24,636 nt of DNA from an uncultured bacterium (GTDB lineage: Bacteria > Bacillota > Clostridia > Lachnospirales > Lachnospiraceae): NCBI GenBank assembly GCA_905214675.1, contig CAJMMS010000028.1, positions 1 to 24,636 of the forward strand, written 5' to 3'. The translations under genes and the position numbers were made by a program. This document shows positions 8,159 through 15,357 of this stretch, piece after piece (position 1 is the stretch's first letter; the number at the start of each line of letters is the position of its first letter). The notes under the pieces are model-generated. The model was not told the origin of the DNA. It saw only the letters and a program-made list of their open reading frames with translations, and did not search any database.

Positions 8159-8659
8159 CTACTTTTCTGCGCCCTTTTTCTCGTATTTTACAAAATAATA
8201 TTCCAGATCAAAATAGGTCTGCTCATCACTCGTTGCCGTGATCTTCCATTCTTCCTTTTCGTCCAGATTCGGAAAATGTGCATCTGCCTCATATGCATGA
8301 TCGATCTTTGTCATATGGGCCGTATCGCAGTATGGAAGCATCTGGCGGTAAATCTGCTCTCCGCCGATCACATAGACGTCCTCACTGTCGTATTTTTTCA
8401 GTTCTTCCAGCACTTCCTCGACGCTGTGCACGATGATGGCACCTTTGACCTGATAATTCTTATTTTTCGTCAGTACAATGTTCACTCTGTTTTTGAGCGG
8501 CAGCCCGTTCGGGAAACTCTCCAGTGTCTTTCTGCCCATCACGACCACTTTTCCGGTTGTCATCTGACGGAACATCTTCATATCATTCGGAATGCTGACC
8601 AGCAGTTCATTGTTCTTGCCGATCGCCCAGTTCTTATCCACAGCAGCAATCAAATTCAT
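8159..8659 (-). CDS. folA: Dihydrofolate reductase
   Basis: It reduces dihydrofolate to tetrahydrofolate with NADPH, regenerating the folate oxidised by ThyA. The 166-residue product begins MNLIAAVDKNWAIGKNNELL, the typical DHFR N-terminus. It shows the active-site acid in SIPNDMKMFRQMT, the NADPH-binding VVVMGRKTLESFP, and DVYVIGGEQIYRQMLP near the C-terminus. The frame is open further upstream to 8722, but 8659 is chosen because MNLIAAVD is the family start and AGGAGG lies 9 bases before it. The longer form would also overlap thyA. The gene follows thyA by 52 bp; the pair is a classic functional unit. Confidence 0.95.
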   Translation of the reverse strand: MNLIAAVDKNWAIGKNNELLVSIPNDMKMFRQMTTGKVVVMGRKTLESFPNGLPLKNRVNIVLTKNKNYQVKGAIIVHSVEEVLEELKKYDSEDVYVIGGEQIYRQMLPYCDTAHMTKIDHAYEADAHFPNLDEKEEWKITATSDEQTYFDLEYYFVKYEKKGAEK

Positions 8660-8711
8660 CTTGCTTATCCTCCTCTTGTCTCTCTCTTTACACATTCTGA
8701 CACATTCGTTT

Positions 8712-9563
8712 TCAGACTGCAACTGGTATATTTTTGATCTGCGGTCCGGTCACATAATCTTCCACATGCAGATCATCTACGGTAAATGCATAGAAATCTT
8801 TTTTCTCCGGGTTCAGCCATACTTTTGGTGCCGGATGTTCTTCCCTTGTGATCAGTTCCTCGATCAGTGGGATATGGCGGTCATAAATATGAGCATCTGC
8901 AATCACATGCACCAGCTCACCGACATACATATCGCACACCTGTGCCAGCATATGCACCAGCAGGGCATACTGTGCCACGTTCCAGTTGTTTGCTGTCAGC
9001 ACATCGTTCGATCTCTGGTTTAAAATGGCATTGAGCGTCAGTTTATCCTCACCCTTTCTCTGAGTCACATTAAAGGTCATGCTGTAGGCACACGGATAAA
9101 GGTTCATCTCATGCAGATCCTGATGTACATAAATGTTCGTCATAATTCTGCGGCTGTACGGATTGTTCTTCAGATCGTAGATCACACGGTCTACCTGATC
9201 CATCTCTCCTTCTTTGTACTGATGTTTTACACCAAGCTGATAGCCGTAAGCCTTTCCGATCGAGCCGTCCTCATCTGCCCATGCATCCCAGATGTGAGAA
9301 TTCAGATCATGCACATTGTTGGATTTTTTCTGCCAGATCCACAGAAGCTCGTCAAATGCACTTTTCAGTGCCGTTTTACGAAGCGTCAGTGCCGGAAATT
9401 CTTTTCTCAGATCATAGCGGTTGACCACGCCGAATTTCTTGATCGTGTACGCCGACTCGTTCGTATCCTCCCAGATCGGACGCACCTTCTCTCCTTCTGT
9501 GCTCACCCCGTTATCCAGAATATCTCTGCACATTTCTTTAAATACTTTATCTGCATAACTCAT
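8712..9563 (-). CDS. thyA: Thymidylate synthase (ThyA)
   Basis: ThyA converts dUMP to dTMP using methylene-tetrahydrofolate and yields dihydrofolate, the substrate of the next gene. The 283-residue protein has the phosphate-binding Arg pair YSRRIMTN (about 136-143) and the nucleophilic cysteine in LYPCAYSMTFNVTQR (C158). It also has LNQRSNDVLTANNWNVAQYA and the C-terminal pattern ADAHIYDRHI, then a terminal PVAV. The active-site surroundings (PCAY rather than PCHAFFQ, and QRSNDV) are closer to the B. subtilis ThyA type than to the E. coli type. AAGGAGG precedes the ATG and overlaps the region just after the DHHW gene stop, 16 bp away. It may be read from the same transcript as that gene or from an unseen local promoter. 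Confidence 0.95.
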   Translation of the reverse strand: MSYADKVFKEMCRDILDNGVSTEGEKVRPIWEDTNESAYTIKKFGVVNRYDLRKEFPALTLRKTALKSAFDELLWIWQKKSNNVHDLNSHIWDAWADEDGSIGKAYGYQLGVKHQYKEGEMDQVDRVIYDLKNNPYSRRIMTNIYVHQDLHEMNLYPCAYSMTFNVTQRKGEDKLTLNAILNQRSNDVLTANNWNVAQYALLVHMLAQVCDMYVGELVHVIADAHIYDRHIPLIEELITREEHPAPKVWLNPEKKDFYAFTVDDLHVEDYVTGPQIKNIPVAV

Positions 9564-9579
9564 GCTTTTTTCCTCCTTC

Positions 9580-10722
9580 TTAATTGCCTAGTTTGATCAG
9601 ACTGCTGTCCTCTGCAAATCCAGCCGCATTATACAGAAACAGAACATCCGTATAATCGCCCTTTTCCATATATTCCTTCAGACTTTCATTATAATAACGA
9701 AGATCCACAAAATCTACTTCTGAAAAATCATGCAACGTAAACGGAATAAAACAATGTGCATAAGAATCCTGCACGACCAGAAGTTTCCGTTTGCTTTTGC
9801 TGTTTGTTTTAACTTCCACAAGGCTCTGATTTCCACCAAAATATACGCTGTACTTATCTCTTGTATTCAGATAATCATACTGATAAATATCATCTGCCGT
9901 CTCATTTTTTACCACATAATTTACCTGATATTTTGCTTTCTTTTTCGGTTTATACACATGGATCGCATCGCTTTTATTCTTTCCACCGACTTTGGCATCG
10001 ATCGTACCATAAAAATCCTCTGTTACCGTCTCTTTCGTATAATCCGAAAGTGCAAGCGGAGAAAGACCTTGTTCTAAAGCCCAGGCTGCATATACATAAT
10101 AAGCTGCTTCCGTTGTCCAGTGATGATCCGTGCGGTAGTAAAGCTGAATATCCATATGCTCACGAAGAACACTGCCGCTGTCAAACCAGGTTCCCTGCGG
10201 CATCGCATCGGCAATGCTTTTCAGATAGACCTCCTCATCATACGGATCTGCATGCTTTGGAAGCAGATCCTTCAGGATATCCACCGCGTTTGGGACTACC
10301 ATTGCCGTTACGTGATCTTTTCCGTACTTTTCCACACAGGTTTCCATAAAACTCTTCAGATATCCAATATTTGCGTTCGCCTGTGGACTGCGGAAACTTC
10401 TGGAATGTGCCTCGATCAGATAATCCTCTTTTGCAAAATAAATATCTTTGGTCTCCGTCTTAAATGAAGCTTTCTCGATTGCCGTTTTCATACCGATCCA
10501 TCCATCACGCCATGGAAACTGATCCGTCAGATAAGTTTCATAATCCTTTTCAAATTTACCGGAAAAACATCGCTCTACAGATGGTGCCGGAAGCACTGCA
10601 AGTGCCCGGTTTTCGCGCTCGGAAAATTCTTTTTTCGGCGAGATCAGTGTCCAGATCGTTGTACCGAAGATCAGAATCAGAAAAAATACAATCGTTGCTA
10701 TATTTTGTTTTTTGGTACTCAT
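9580..10722 (-). CDS. DHHW-family protein (AlgJ/AlgX-like O-acetylation partner)
   Basis: The 380-residue protein has one N-terminal membrane anchor (about 7-28) and an extracytoplasmic domain. It carries the family signature YRTDHHWT (D199, H200, H201, W202) and VVQDSYAHCF (D319, S320) near the C-terminus. In AlgJ/AlgX relatives the Asp-His pair and this Ser form the catalytic triad that passes acetyl groups onto an exported polysaccharide. DHHW genes usually sit beside an MBOAT acyltransferase, and one lies immediately upstream here. The acceptor glycan is unknown; there is no polysaccharide synthase in view. A GGAGAT site precedes the start. It lies 16 bp before thyA, so read-through into the thyA operon is likely. 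Confidence 0.9.
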   Translation of the reverse strand: MSTKKQNIATIVFFLILIFGTTIWTLISPKKEFSERENRALAVLPAPSVERCFSGKFEKDYETYLTDQFPWRDGWIGMKTAIEKASFKTETKDIYFAKEDYLIEAHSRSFRSPQANANIGYLKSFMETCVEKYGKDHVTAMVVPNAVDILKDLLPKHADPYDEEVYLKSIADAMPQGTWFDSGSVLREHMDIQLYYRTDHHWTTEAAYYVYAAWALEQGLSPLALSDYTKETVTEDFYGTIDAKVGGKNKSDAIHVYKPKKKAKYQVNYVVKNETADDIYQYDYLNTRDKYSVYFGGNQSLVEVKTNSKSKRKLLVVQDSYAHCFIPFTLHDFSEVDFVDLRYYNESLKEYMEKGDYTDVLFLYNAAGFAEDSSLIKLGN

Positions 10723-10747
10723 ATATTCTTATCTCCATATCATTATC

Positions 10748-10959
10748 AGGCTTTTGCCCCTGGCATCGTTAAACGTTAAGGTAAAAAGATGCCATACGAA
10801 TTGTTCCGTACTTCGTACTCCCACATTTCTTCCCGCTATTCGCATATCGTGAAGCTTATGCTCCACTTTTATGCTCATATCGGGCGGGTCATTAAGCCAT
10901 AAAACCACTCCTGTGCAAGCACATCGTGGTTTTAGGCTTTTGACCCTGGCATCGTTAAA
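10748..10959. repeat. Structured repeat element bounded by 26-bp direct repeats
   Basis: The 26-bp block at 10748-10773 recurs at 10934-10959 with one mismatch (GCCCCTGG against GACCCTGG). The unit between them is 160 bp. The segment 10886-10946 folds into a long imperfect hairpin: GGGTCA with TGACCC, GCC with GGC, and TAAAACCAC with GTGGTTTTA, with a small GTGC-AA-GCAC stem in the loop. Other short stems occur (GTAC-TTC-GTAC near 10809). The right copy overlaps the last bases of the MBOAT gene and includes its stop codon. It separates the MBOAT and DHHW genes, which are usually closer. Probably a dispersed intergenic repeat; the ORF that spans it looks spurious. Confidence 0.75.
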
Positions 10960-12376
10960 ATCTAAAATATAAAAATGGGTTGTAGGTTGCATCCACCAGA
11001 TACGCAACGGAAACCACAAAAATCACGGCATAAAACAGGATACGCAATGTATTTTCCGCCCAGGTTCTCCTTGGGCCTGCTCCCATCAGGACACCCACTG
11101 CTTTCTTTGGAATTGTCGTTGACCCAAGAAAGGCCAGTACAAACAACACCGCATAATTTCCAAACAGATACAGGGTCTGCTGGTCACAGAATCCCTGGCC
11201 AAATCCGCCAAACATCGCTCTCAGATAGGAAATTCCAAAAGCCATATCCTCACATTTGAAGATAATCCAGCCGATCACAACAAAAAACAGTGTATAAATA
11301 TGCTGCAGAATAGCCGGTGTTTTGTCCAGTACTTTTTTGAATACCAGTTTTTCAAAAAGCAGCAGAACACCGTAATAGCCCCCCCACAATACATAATTCC
11401 AATTTGCGCCATGCCAGATTCCGGTCAGCATCCAGACAACCAGAATGTTGCGGATCTGCTTTGCGATCCCGCAGCGGTTTCCGCCCAGCGGAATATAGAC
11501 ATATTCTTTAAACCAGGAACTAAGTGAAATATGCCAGCGTCTCCAGAACTCTGTGATACTCTTTGAAATGTATGGGTAATTGAAGTTCTCAAGGAAATGG
11601 AATCCAAACATCTTTCCAAGTCCGATCGCCATATCAGAATAGCCGGCAAAATCAAAATATATCTGGAATGTATAGGCAAATGCTCCAAGCCATGCCGTCC
11701 CCACTGCCAGTCCTGACACCGGAAGCACCTCGATCGCATCCCACAGAGCACCGATGTTATTTGCGATCAGTACCTTTTTGCCAAGTCCGATCATAAACCG
11801 GTGTATCCCTTCTGCGAAATCATCTGTATTTTCCCTTCGTACTTCCATCTGCTTTGCGATCGTCTTATACTGGACGATCGGACCTGCGATCAACTGTGGA
11901 AACATGGATACGTAAGTGCCATATTTGATCCAGTTTTTCTGCACTTCCGTGCTTCCTTTGTATACATCAATCGTATAGGACATGGTCTGGAATGTAAAAA
12001 AGGAAATGCCGATCGGCAACGGTATTCCAAGAAGCGGTATTCCTGCCCCGGTCAGAGTATTGACCGTCCCGATCAGAAAATCTGCATATTTAAAGAATCC
12101 CAGAATCGAAAGATCTGTAATAATGGAAACCAGCAGAAACCCTTTTGCCTTTTTCTGATTTCCTGCTTTTTTTGCCCGGTCGATACCTCTTCCTATGAAA
12201 AAGTCAAGCGTGATCGTAAAAAGCATCAGAAATACATACTTCGGCTCACCCCAGGCATAAAAAAACAGGCTGAACAAAAGCAGGATCACATTTCGCAGCT
12301 TTCTCGGTGCCGCATAATATAAGATCAAAACTGCCGGCAGAAACCGGAACAGAAACAACAGACTGCTGAAAACCAT
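10955..12376 (-). CDS. MBOAT family O-acyltransferase (AlgI-like)
   Basis: This 473-residue polytopic membrane enzyme belongs to the membrane-bound O-acyltransferase family that moves acyl groups across the membrane for glycan acetylation. It shows the AlgI/DltB pattern: FSSLLFLFRFLPAV at the start, FFYAWGEPKY, YVSMFPQLIAGPIVQY (about 155-170), the invariant block ITEFWRRWHISLSSWFKEY (about 274-292) and the catalytic histidine in TGIWHGANWNYVLWGG (H322). Alginate is not expected in Clostridia, so the substrate is another envelope or secreted polymer. It is the first gene of the minus-strand module, with a GGGAG ribosome site and a divergent promoter shared with the SGNH gene. A repeat element abuts its stop codon. 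Confidence 0.93.
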   Translation of the reverse strand: MVFSSLLFLFRFLPAVLILYYAAPRKLRNVILLLFSLFFYAWGEPKYVFLMLFTITLDFFIGRGIDRAKKAGNQKKAKGFLLVSIITDLSILGFFKYADFLIGTVNTLTGAGIPLLGIPLPIGISFFTFQTMSYTIDVYKGSTEVQKNWIKYGTYVSMFPQLIAGPIVQYKTIAKQMEVRRENTDDFAEGIHRFMIGLGKKVLIANNIGALWDAIEVLPVSGLAVGTAWLGAFAYTFQIYFDFAGYSDMAIGLGKMFGFHFLENFNYPYISKSITEFWRRWHISLSSWFKEYVYIPLGGNRCGIAKQIRNILVVWMLTGIWHGANWNYVLWGGYYGVLLLFEKLVFKKVLDKTPAILQHIYTLFFVVIGWIIFKCEDMAFGISYLRAMFGGFGQGFCDQQTLYLFGNYAVLFVLAFLGSTTIPKKAVGVLMGAGPRRTWAENTLRILFYAVIFVVSVAYLVDATYNPFLYFRF

Positions 12377-12405
12377 AATAAAAAAACTCCCATCTAAAAA
12401 AACTA

Positions 12406-12433
12406 TTTACAATTAACGTGATTATTATATAAT
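12406..12433 (+). promoter_or_regulatory. Promoter of the SGNH hydrolase gene
   Basis: TTTACA (12406-12411) and a perfect TATAAT (12428-12433) are separated by 16 bp. The gene start follows at 12489, with a ribosome site AGAGGGG at about 12477-12483. The -10 box overlaps the -10 box of the opposing MBOAT promoter. Confidence 0.65.
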
Positions 12434-12457
12434 ATAGTAGAAGAAAAGAAAAGACAA
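12429..12457 (-). promoter_or_regulatory. Promoter of the MBOAT/DHHW genes
   Basis: Read on the minus strand, TTGTCT (12452-12457) and TATTAT (12429-12434) are separated by 17 bp. The MBOAT ATG is about 50 bp downstream. The -10 hexamer shares five base pairs with the plus-strand -10, so polymerase cannot occupy both promoters at once. Confidence 0.55.
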
Positions 12458-12488
12458 GATAAATCTATCTACTTTAAGAGGGGAAATT

Positions 12489-13457
12489 ATGGCACAACAG
12501 AGAAAACGAAAGCCACGGCGTACGGGACGCTTTTTAAATATACTACTTCTTGTATTTGCATTTTTAGTCGTATTTGAAGGACGTCTGATCATCAATATCG
12601 CTTCCAGGGGAGGCATCCACAATCAGGTTCAGGAACAGCTTGACGAGATTTTTTCTTCGAAAGATTTCCAGCAGGACGAAGCTTCTGCGGAAAGCGAGAC
12701 TTCTTCTGAATCAACCAGAAACAACACGACTGTTCCAAAAAATATCACACCATTTGCACAGGACAGCACAACTTCTGCCATCAACGCAAAATGTATCGTC
12801 AAAGAACAGGCAACCGCGGTAGACGACTCTTACTTTTCCGATGCTGTATTTATCGGTGATTCCAGAGTAGAAGGTTTTCATATGCAGTCCGGTATTACAC
12901 AGGGAACTTTCCTGACCGGTATCGGTATGAATTCTTCTGACATTTCCGAGACCGCCTATATTACTACCTCCAGCGGAAATGTTACCGTATTTCAGGCATT
13001 AAAAAATAACTCTTTCAAAAAAATGTATATCATGCTTGGCACAAATGATCTGGGATATCCCGATTTTGAAGAATTTCGGAAAAATTATACCAGTTGTCTT
13101 GCAGAACTGCGTAAACTGATGCCAGATGCCATCTTTTATGTCAGTGCTGTACCGTATGTGGAAGAAGCCAAAGTCCAGACTGGTGATTATGTTAACAATA
13201 AAAATATTGATACTGTCAACCAGATTATTCTTGACATCTGCAGTGCAAACAATTATTATTATCTGAACCCGAACGAAGTTTTATCGGACGGAAATGGTTC
13301 TCTGATTACCGATGCCAGCAGTGACGGTATCCACATGTATCCGGAATACTGTACCAAATGGCTCGATTATCTGCGAACACATTATGTAACTGCAGCCGAT
13401 GAAGCAGAGACTTCTACCGAGACAGAAACAGAATCCGCTTCTGCTGCAAATAATTGA
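12489..13457 (+). CDS. Membrane-anchored SGNH/GDSL hydrolase
   Basis: The 322-residue protein has a basic cytoplasmic start (QRKRKPRRTGR), one membrane segment (about 15-30), a Ser/Thr/Glu-rich stalk (about 60-105) and an extracytoplasmic SGNH domain. Catalytic blocks are visible: FIGDSRVEGF (nucleophile S125), LGTNDLG (N186 region) and SDGIHMYPEY (D279, H282). The C-terminus is a Thr/Glu-rich tail. The family includes esterases and acetyl transferases or de-acetylases acting on glycans and peptidoglycan. Its position, divergent to MBOAT and DHHW genes, suggests it adds, removes or relays acyl groups on the same polymer. This is inference; the substrate is not shown by the sequence. Confidence 0.9.
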   Translation: MAQQRKRKPRRTGRFLNILLLVFAFLVVFEGRLIINIASRGGIHNQVQEQLDEIFSSKDFQQDEASAESETSSESTRNNTTVPKNITPFAQDSTTSAINAKCIVKEQATAVDDSYFSDAVFIGDSRVEGFHMQSGITQGTFLTGIGMNSSDISETAYITTSSGNVTVFQALKNNSFKKMYIMLGTNDLGYPDFEEFRKNYTSCLAELRKLMPDAIFYVSAVPYVEEAKVQTGDYVNNKNIDTVNQIILDICSANNYYYLNPNEVLSDGNGSLITDASSDGIHMYPEYCTKWLDYLRTHYVTAADEAETSTETETESASAANN

Positions 13458-13537
13458 TTTTCATTAAAATGCAATGCTGTCATCTCTGCACTGACAGGTG
13501 ATTTGCAAATATTTACATTACAAAGGAGAGTATAAAA

Positions 13538-14008
13538 ATGAAAAGAATGATCACTTTATTACTGACCGTTTCCCTGGCCGTTCTGATGCTTGCCGGATGC
13601 GGCTCCAAATCAAAAGAAATCTCGATCCAGTCTGCTGCTGCACTTGCAGAAGAGCTTTCCCAGACAGCCAGCGGTGATACCCTTTCTTCGATTTCAGAGG
13701 ACATCCTTGCTTCGACTTATCTGGTAGACACTTCCAAAATCGAGGACTGTGCCGCTTACGTTGGAACCGGCGCTACTGCCTGTGAAGCCGTTGTGATCAA
13801 ATGCAGCGACAGCGATTATGTTTCTGAAGTAAAAAACCTGTTTGAGACGCGCGTGAAAAACCAGAAAGATCTTTACGCATCTTATAATGCAGACGAAGTA
13901 AAGAACCTGGACAATGCACTGATCAAAACTTCTGGAAATTATGCAGTTTTGTGTGTAACAAATGATGCCACATCCGCCGAAAAGATTCTGAAAGAAGCTG
14001 GATTTTAA
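13538..14008 (+). CDS. Small lipoprotein, DUF4358-like
   Basis: The 156-residue protein begins MKRMITLLLTVSLAVLMLAGCGSKS. This is a lipoprotein signal peptide with lipobox LAGC (lipidated C21), so it should sit on the outer face of the membrane. The mature part is soluble and acidic. The layout (short helix, then YLVDTSKIEDCAAYVGTGA, EAVVIKC, VKNLFETRVKNQKDLYASYNADEV and a final AVLCVTNDATSAEKIL) resembles the DUF4358 family, whose function is unknown. An AAAGGAGAG site precedes the start. It lies 80 bp after the SGNH hydrolase gene on the same strand and ends before a strong terminator, so the two may be co-transcribed. Confidence 0.85.
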   Translation: MKRMITLLLTVSLAVLMLAGCGSKSKEISIQSAAALAEELSQTASGDTLSSISEDILASTYLVDTSKIEDCAAYVGTGATACEAVVIKCSDSDYVSEVKNLFETRVKNQKDLYASYNADEVKNLDNALIKTSGNYAVLCVTNDATSAEKILKEAGF

Positions 14009-14019
14009 TATTTTTCGTT

Positions 14020-14057
14020 AAAAAGAGCAGATCCTGCAAACTGGATCTGCTCTTTTT
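14020..14057. terminator. Bidirectional intrinsic terminator
   Basis: A perfect 15-bp stem (14020-14034 with 14043-14057) has an 8-nt loop. The GC core GAGCAGATCC is flanked by A-run and T-run, so it works in both directions. It sits between the lipoprotein gene (plus) and hydF (minus), which converge here. Confidence 0.92.
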
Positions 14058-14089
14058 ATCTTTCTCTAAAAACACTCTTACCGAAGTTC

Positions 14090-15331
14090 TCAAAGCATCT
14101 GGTAAATTTCCGGAAATGCTTCTACACTTCTCTTTAGGATACCATGCATATAAGCGATCGCCACTCCATAATTTGTAATCGGAATACCAGCATCTTTTGC
14201 ACAGGCAATGCGATATTTCATTTCTTTTTCATTCAGCATACATCCTCCGCAGTGCACGATCAGTTTATACGAAGTAAGATCATCCGGAAAGGAACCTCCG
14301 CTGCTAAATTGAAAAACCGGCTCACTTTTTGTGGTATTTCTTATCCATGCAGGCAGCTTTACCGTTCCGATATCACCACACTGTCTGTGATGTGTACATC
14401 CTTCACAGATCAGGATGTGATCTCCATCCTGAATCTGTTCCAGTGCCTTTGCACCACTTACCTGTGTCTGTAATTCCCCTTTATAGCGTGCAAACAAAAT
14501 CGAAAAAGAAGTCAGAAGCACATCTTTTGGTACAAGTTCTGCCACCTTTCCAAATACCTGACTGTCTGTGATCACAATCTTTGGCGGTTTTTTCAATGCC
14601 GCAAGTGTCTCCTGTAATTCGCAGTCCCTTGTCACCATGACCGCTGCTCCCGCTTCCAGTGCATCCCGGATCGTCTGCTGCTGCGGCAGGATCAGTCTCC
14701 CTTTCGGTGCCGCTTTGTCGATCGGAACTACCAGAACAACACAATCCCCCGGATTTAATAAATCCGAAACCAGAGGCTTTTCTGTTTTTTCTTTCTGTGC
14801 TTTTCTGGCAATCTGCTCCTTCAGATCATAAATCTGCTCTCCTTCTCTGGCACTTACCCAGAAAACGCTTACCTTCTTCTCTTTCTTTTCAAAGTTCTTT
14901 AAAATCTCAGATGGAAGTTTTTTATCCTCTTCTTTTATCAGATCTGTTTTATTCATTACAAGAATCCATGGTATTTGTTTATTCTGGATTCTTTCTATCA
15001 GCCTCATATCCTCGTCAGCAATTCCTTCTTTTGCACTGCACACCAGGATTGCCAGGTCTGTCTTATTTAATACCTGATAGCTTTTCTTTACGCGAAGCGC
15101 ACCAAGCTCACCCTCATCATCAATTCCCGGTGTATCGATCAGCACTACCGGACCTAATGGAAGCAGTTCCATCGCTTTATAAACCGGGTCCGTAGTAGTC
15201 CCGGAAACCCCGGATACAATCGCCAGATCCTGCCCTGTTATAGCATTGATCAGACTTGATTTTCCGGCATTTCGTTTTCCGAAAATCCCGATGTGGATGC
15301 GTTCTGCCATCGGTGTTCCATTCAGGCTCAT
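14090..15331 (-). CDS. hydF: [FeFe]-hydrogenase H-cluster maturation GTPase HydF
   Basis: HydF is the scaffold on which the 2Fe subcluster of [FeFe]-hydrogenase is finished before transfer to HydA. The 413-residue protein has an N-terminal GTPase domain with P-loop GKRNAGKSS (18-26), switch residues SGTTTDP, Walker B/G3 DTPGIDD and G4 NKTDL. A middle dimerisation domain and a C-terminal cluster domain follow. The cluster motif is complete: C312-T-H314, 45 residues, then H360-C361-G-G-C364, matching the family pattern CxHx(44-53)HCxxC. AGGAGG lies before the ATG. It follows hydG by 26 bp on the same strand, so the two are an operon. Confidence 0.96.
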   Translation of the reverse strand: MSLNGTPMAERIHIGIFGKRNAGKSSLINAITGQDLAIVSGVSGTTTDPVYKAMELLPLGPVVLIDTPGIDDEGELGALRVKKSYQVLNKTDLAILVCSAKEGIADEDMRLIERIQNKQIPWILVMNKTDLIKEEDKKLPSEILKNFEKKEKKVSVFWVSAREGEQIYDLKEQIARKAQKEKTEKPLVSDLLNPGDCVVLVVPIDKAAPKGRLILPQQQTIRDALEAGAAVMVTRDCELQETLAALKKPPKIVITDSQVFGKVAELVPKDVLLTSFSILFARYKGELQTQVSGAKALEQIQDGDHILICEGCTHHRQCGDIGTVKLPAWIRNTTKSEPVFQFSSGGSFPDDLTSYKLIVHCGGCMLNEKEMKYRIACAKDAGIPITNYGVAIAYMHGILKRSVEAFPEIYQML

Positions 15332-15357
15332 AGGCTTGTCCTCCTGACAAATTTACA

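Noticed and set aside
8696..8708. TCTGACACATTC shared with about 16811-16822
   Set aside because: A single 12-mer match is expected by chance in 24 kb, and the contexts differ.
8660..8722. N-terminal extension of the dihydrofolate reductase frame by 21 codons
   Set aside because: It overlaps the thyA end, carries no DHFR residues, and the internal ATG has an ideal AGGAGG site.
10729..11019. 96-codon minus ORF spanning the 10748-10959 repeat
   Set aside because: It reads through both direct repeats and the hairpin, and overlaps the end of the MBOAT gene in another frame. The repeated FNDAR...KSL at both ends reflects the DNA repeat, not a protein domain.
13477..13497. Hairpin CTGTCA/TGACAG between the SGNH and lipoprotein genes
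   Set aside because: Only six base pairs with a 9-nt loop and no T-run, so not a terminator and likely chance.
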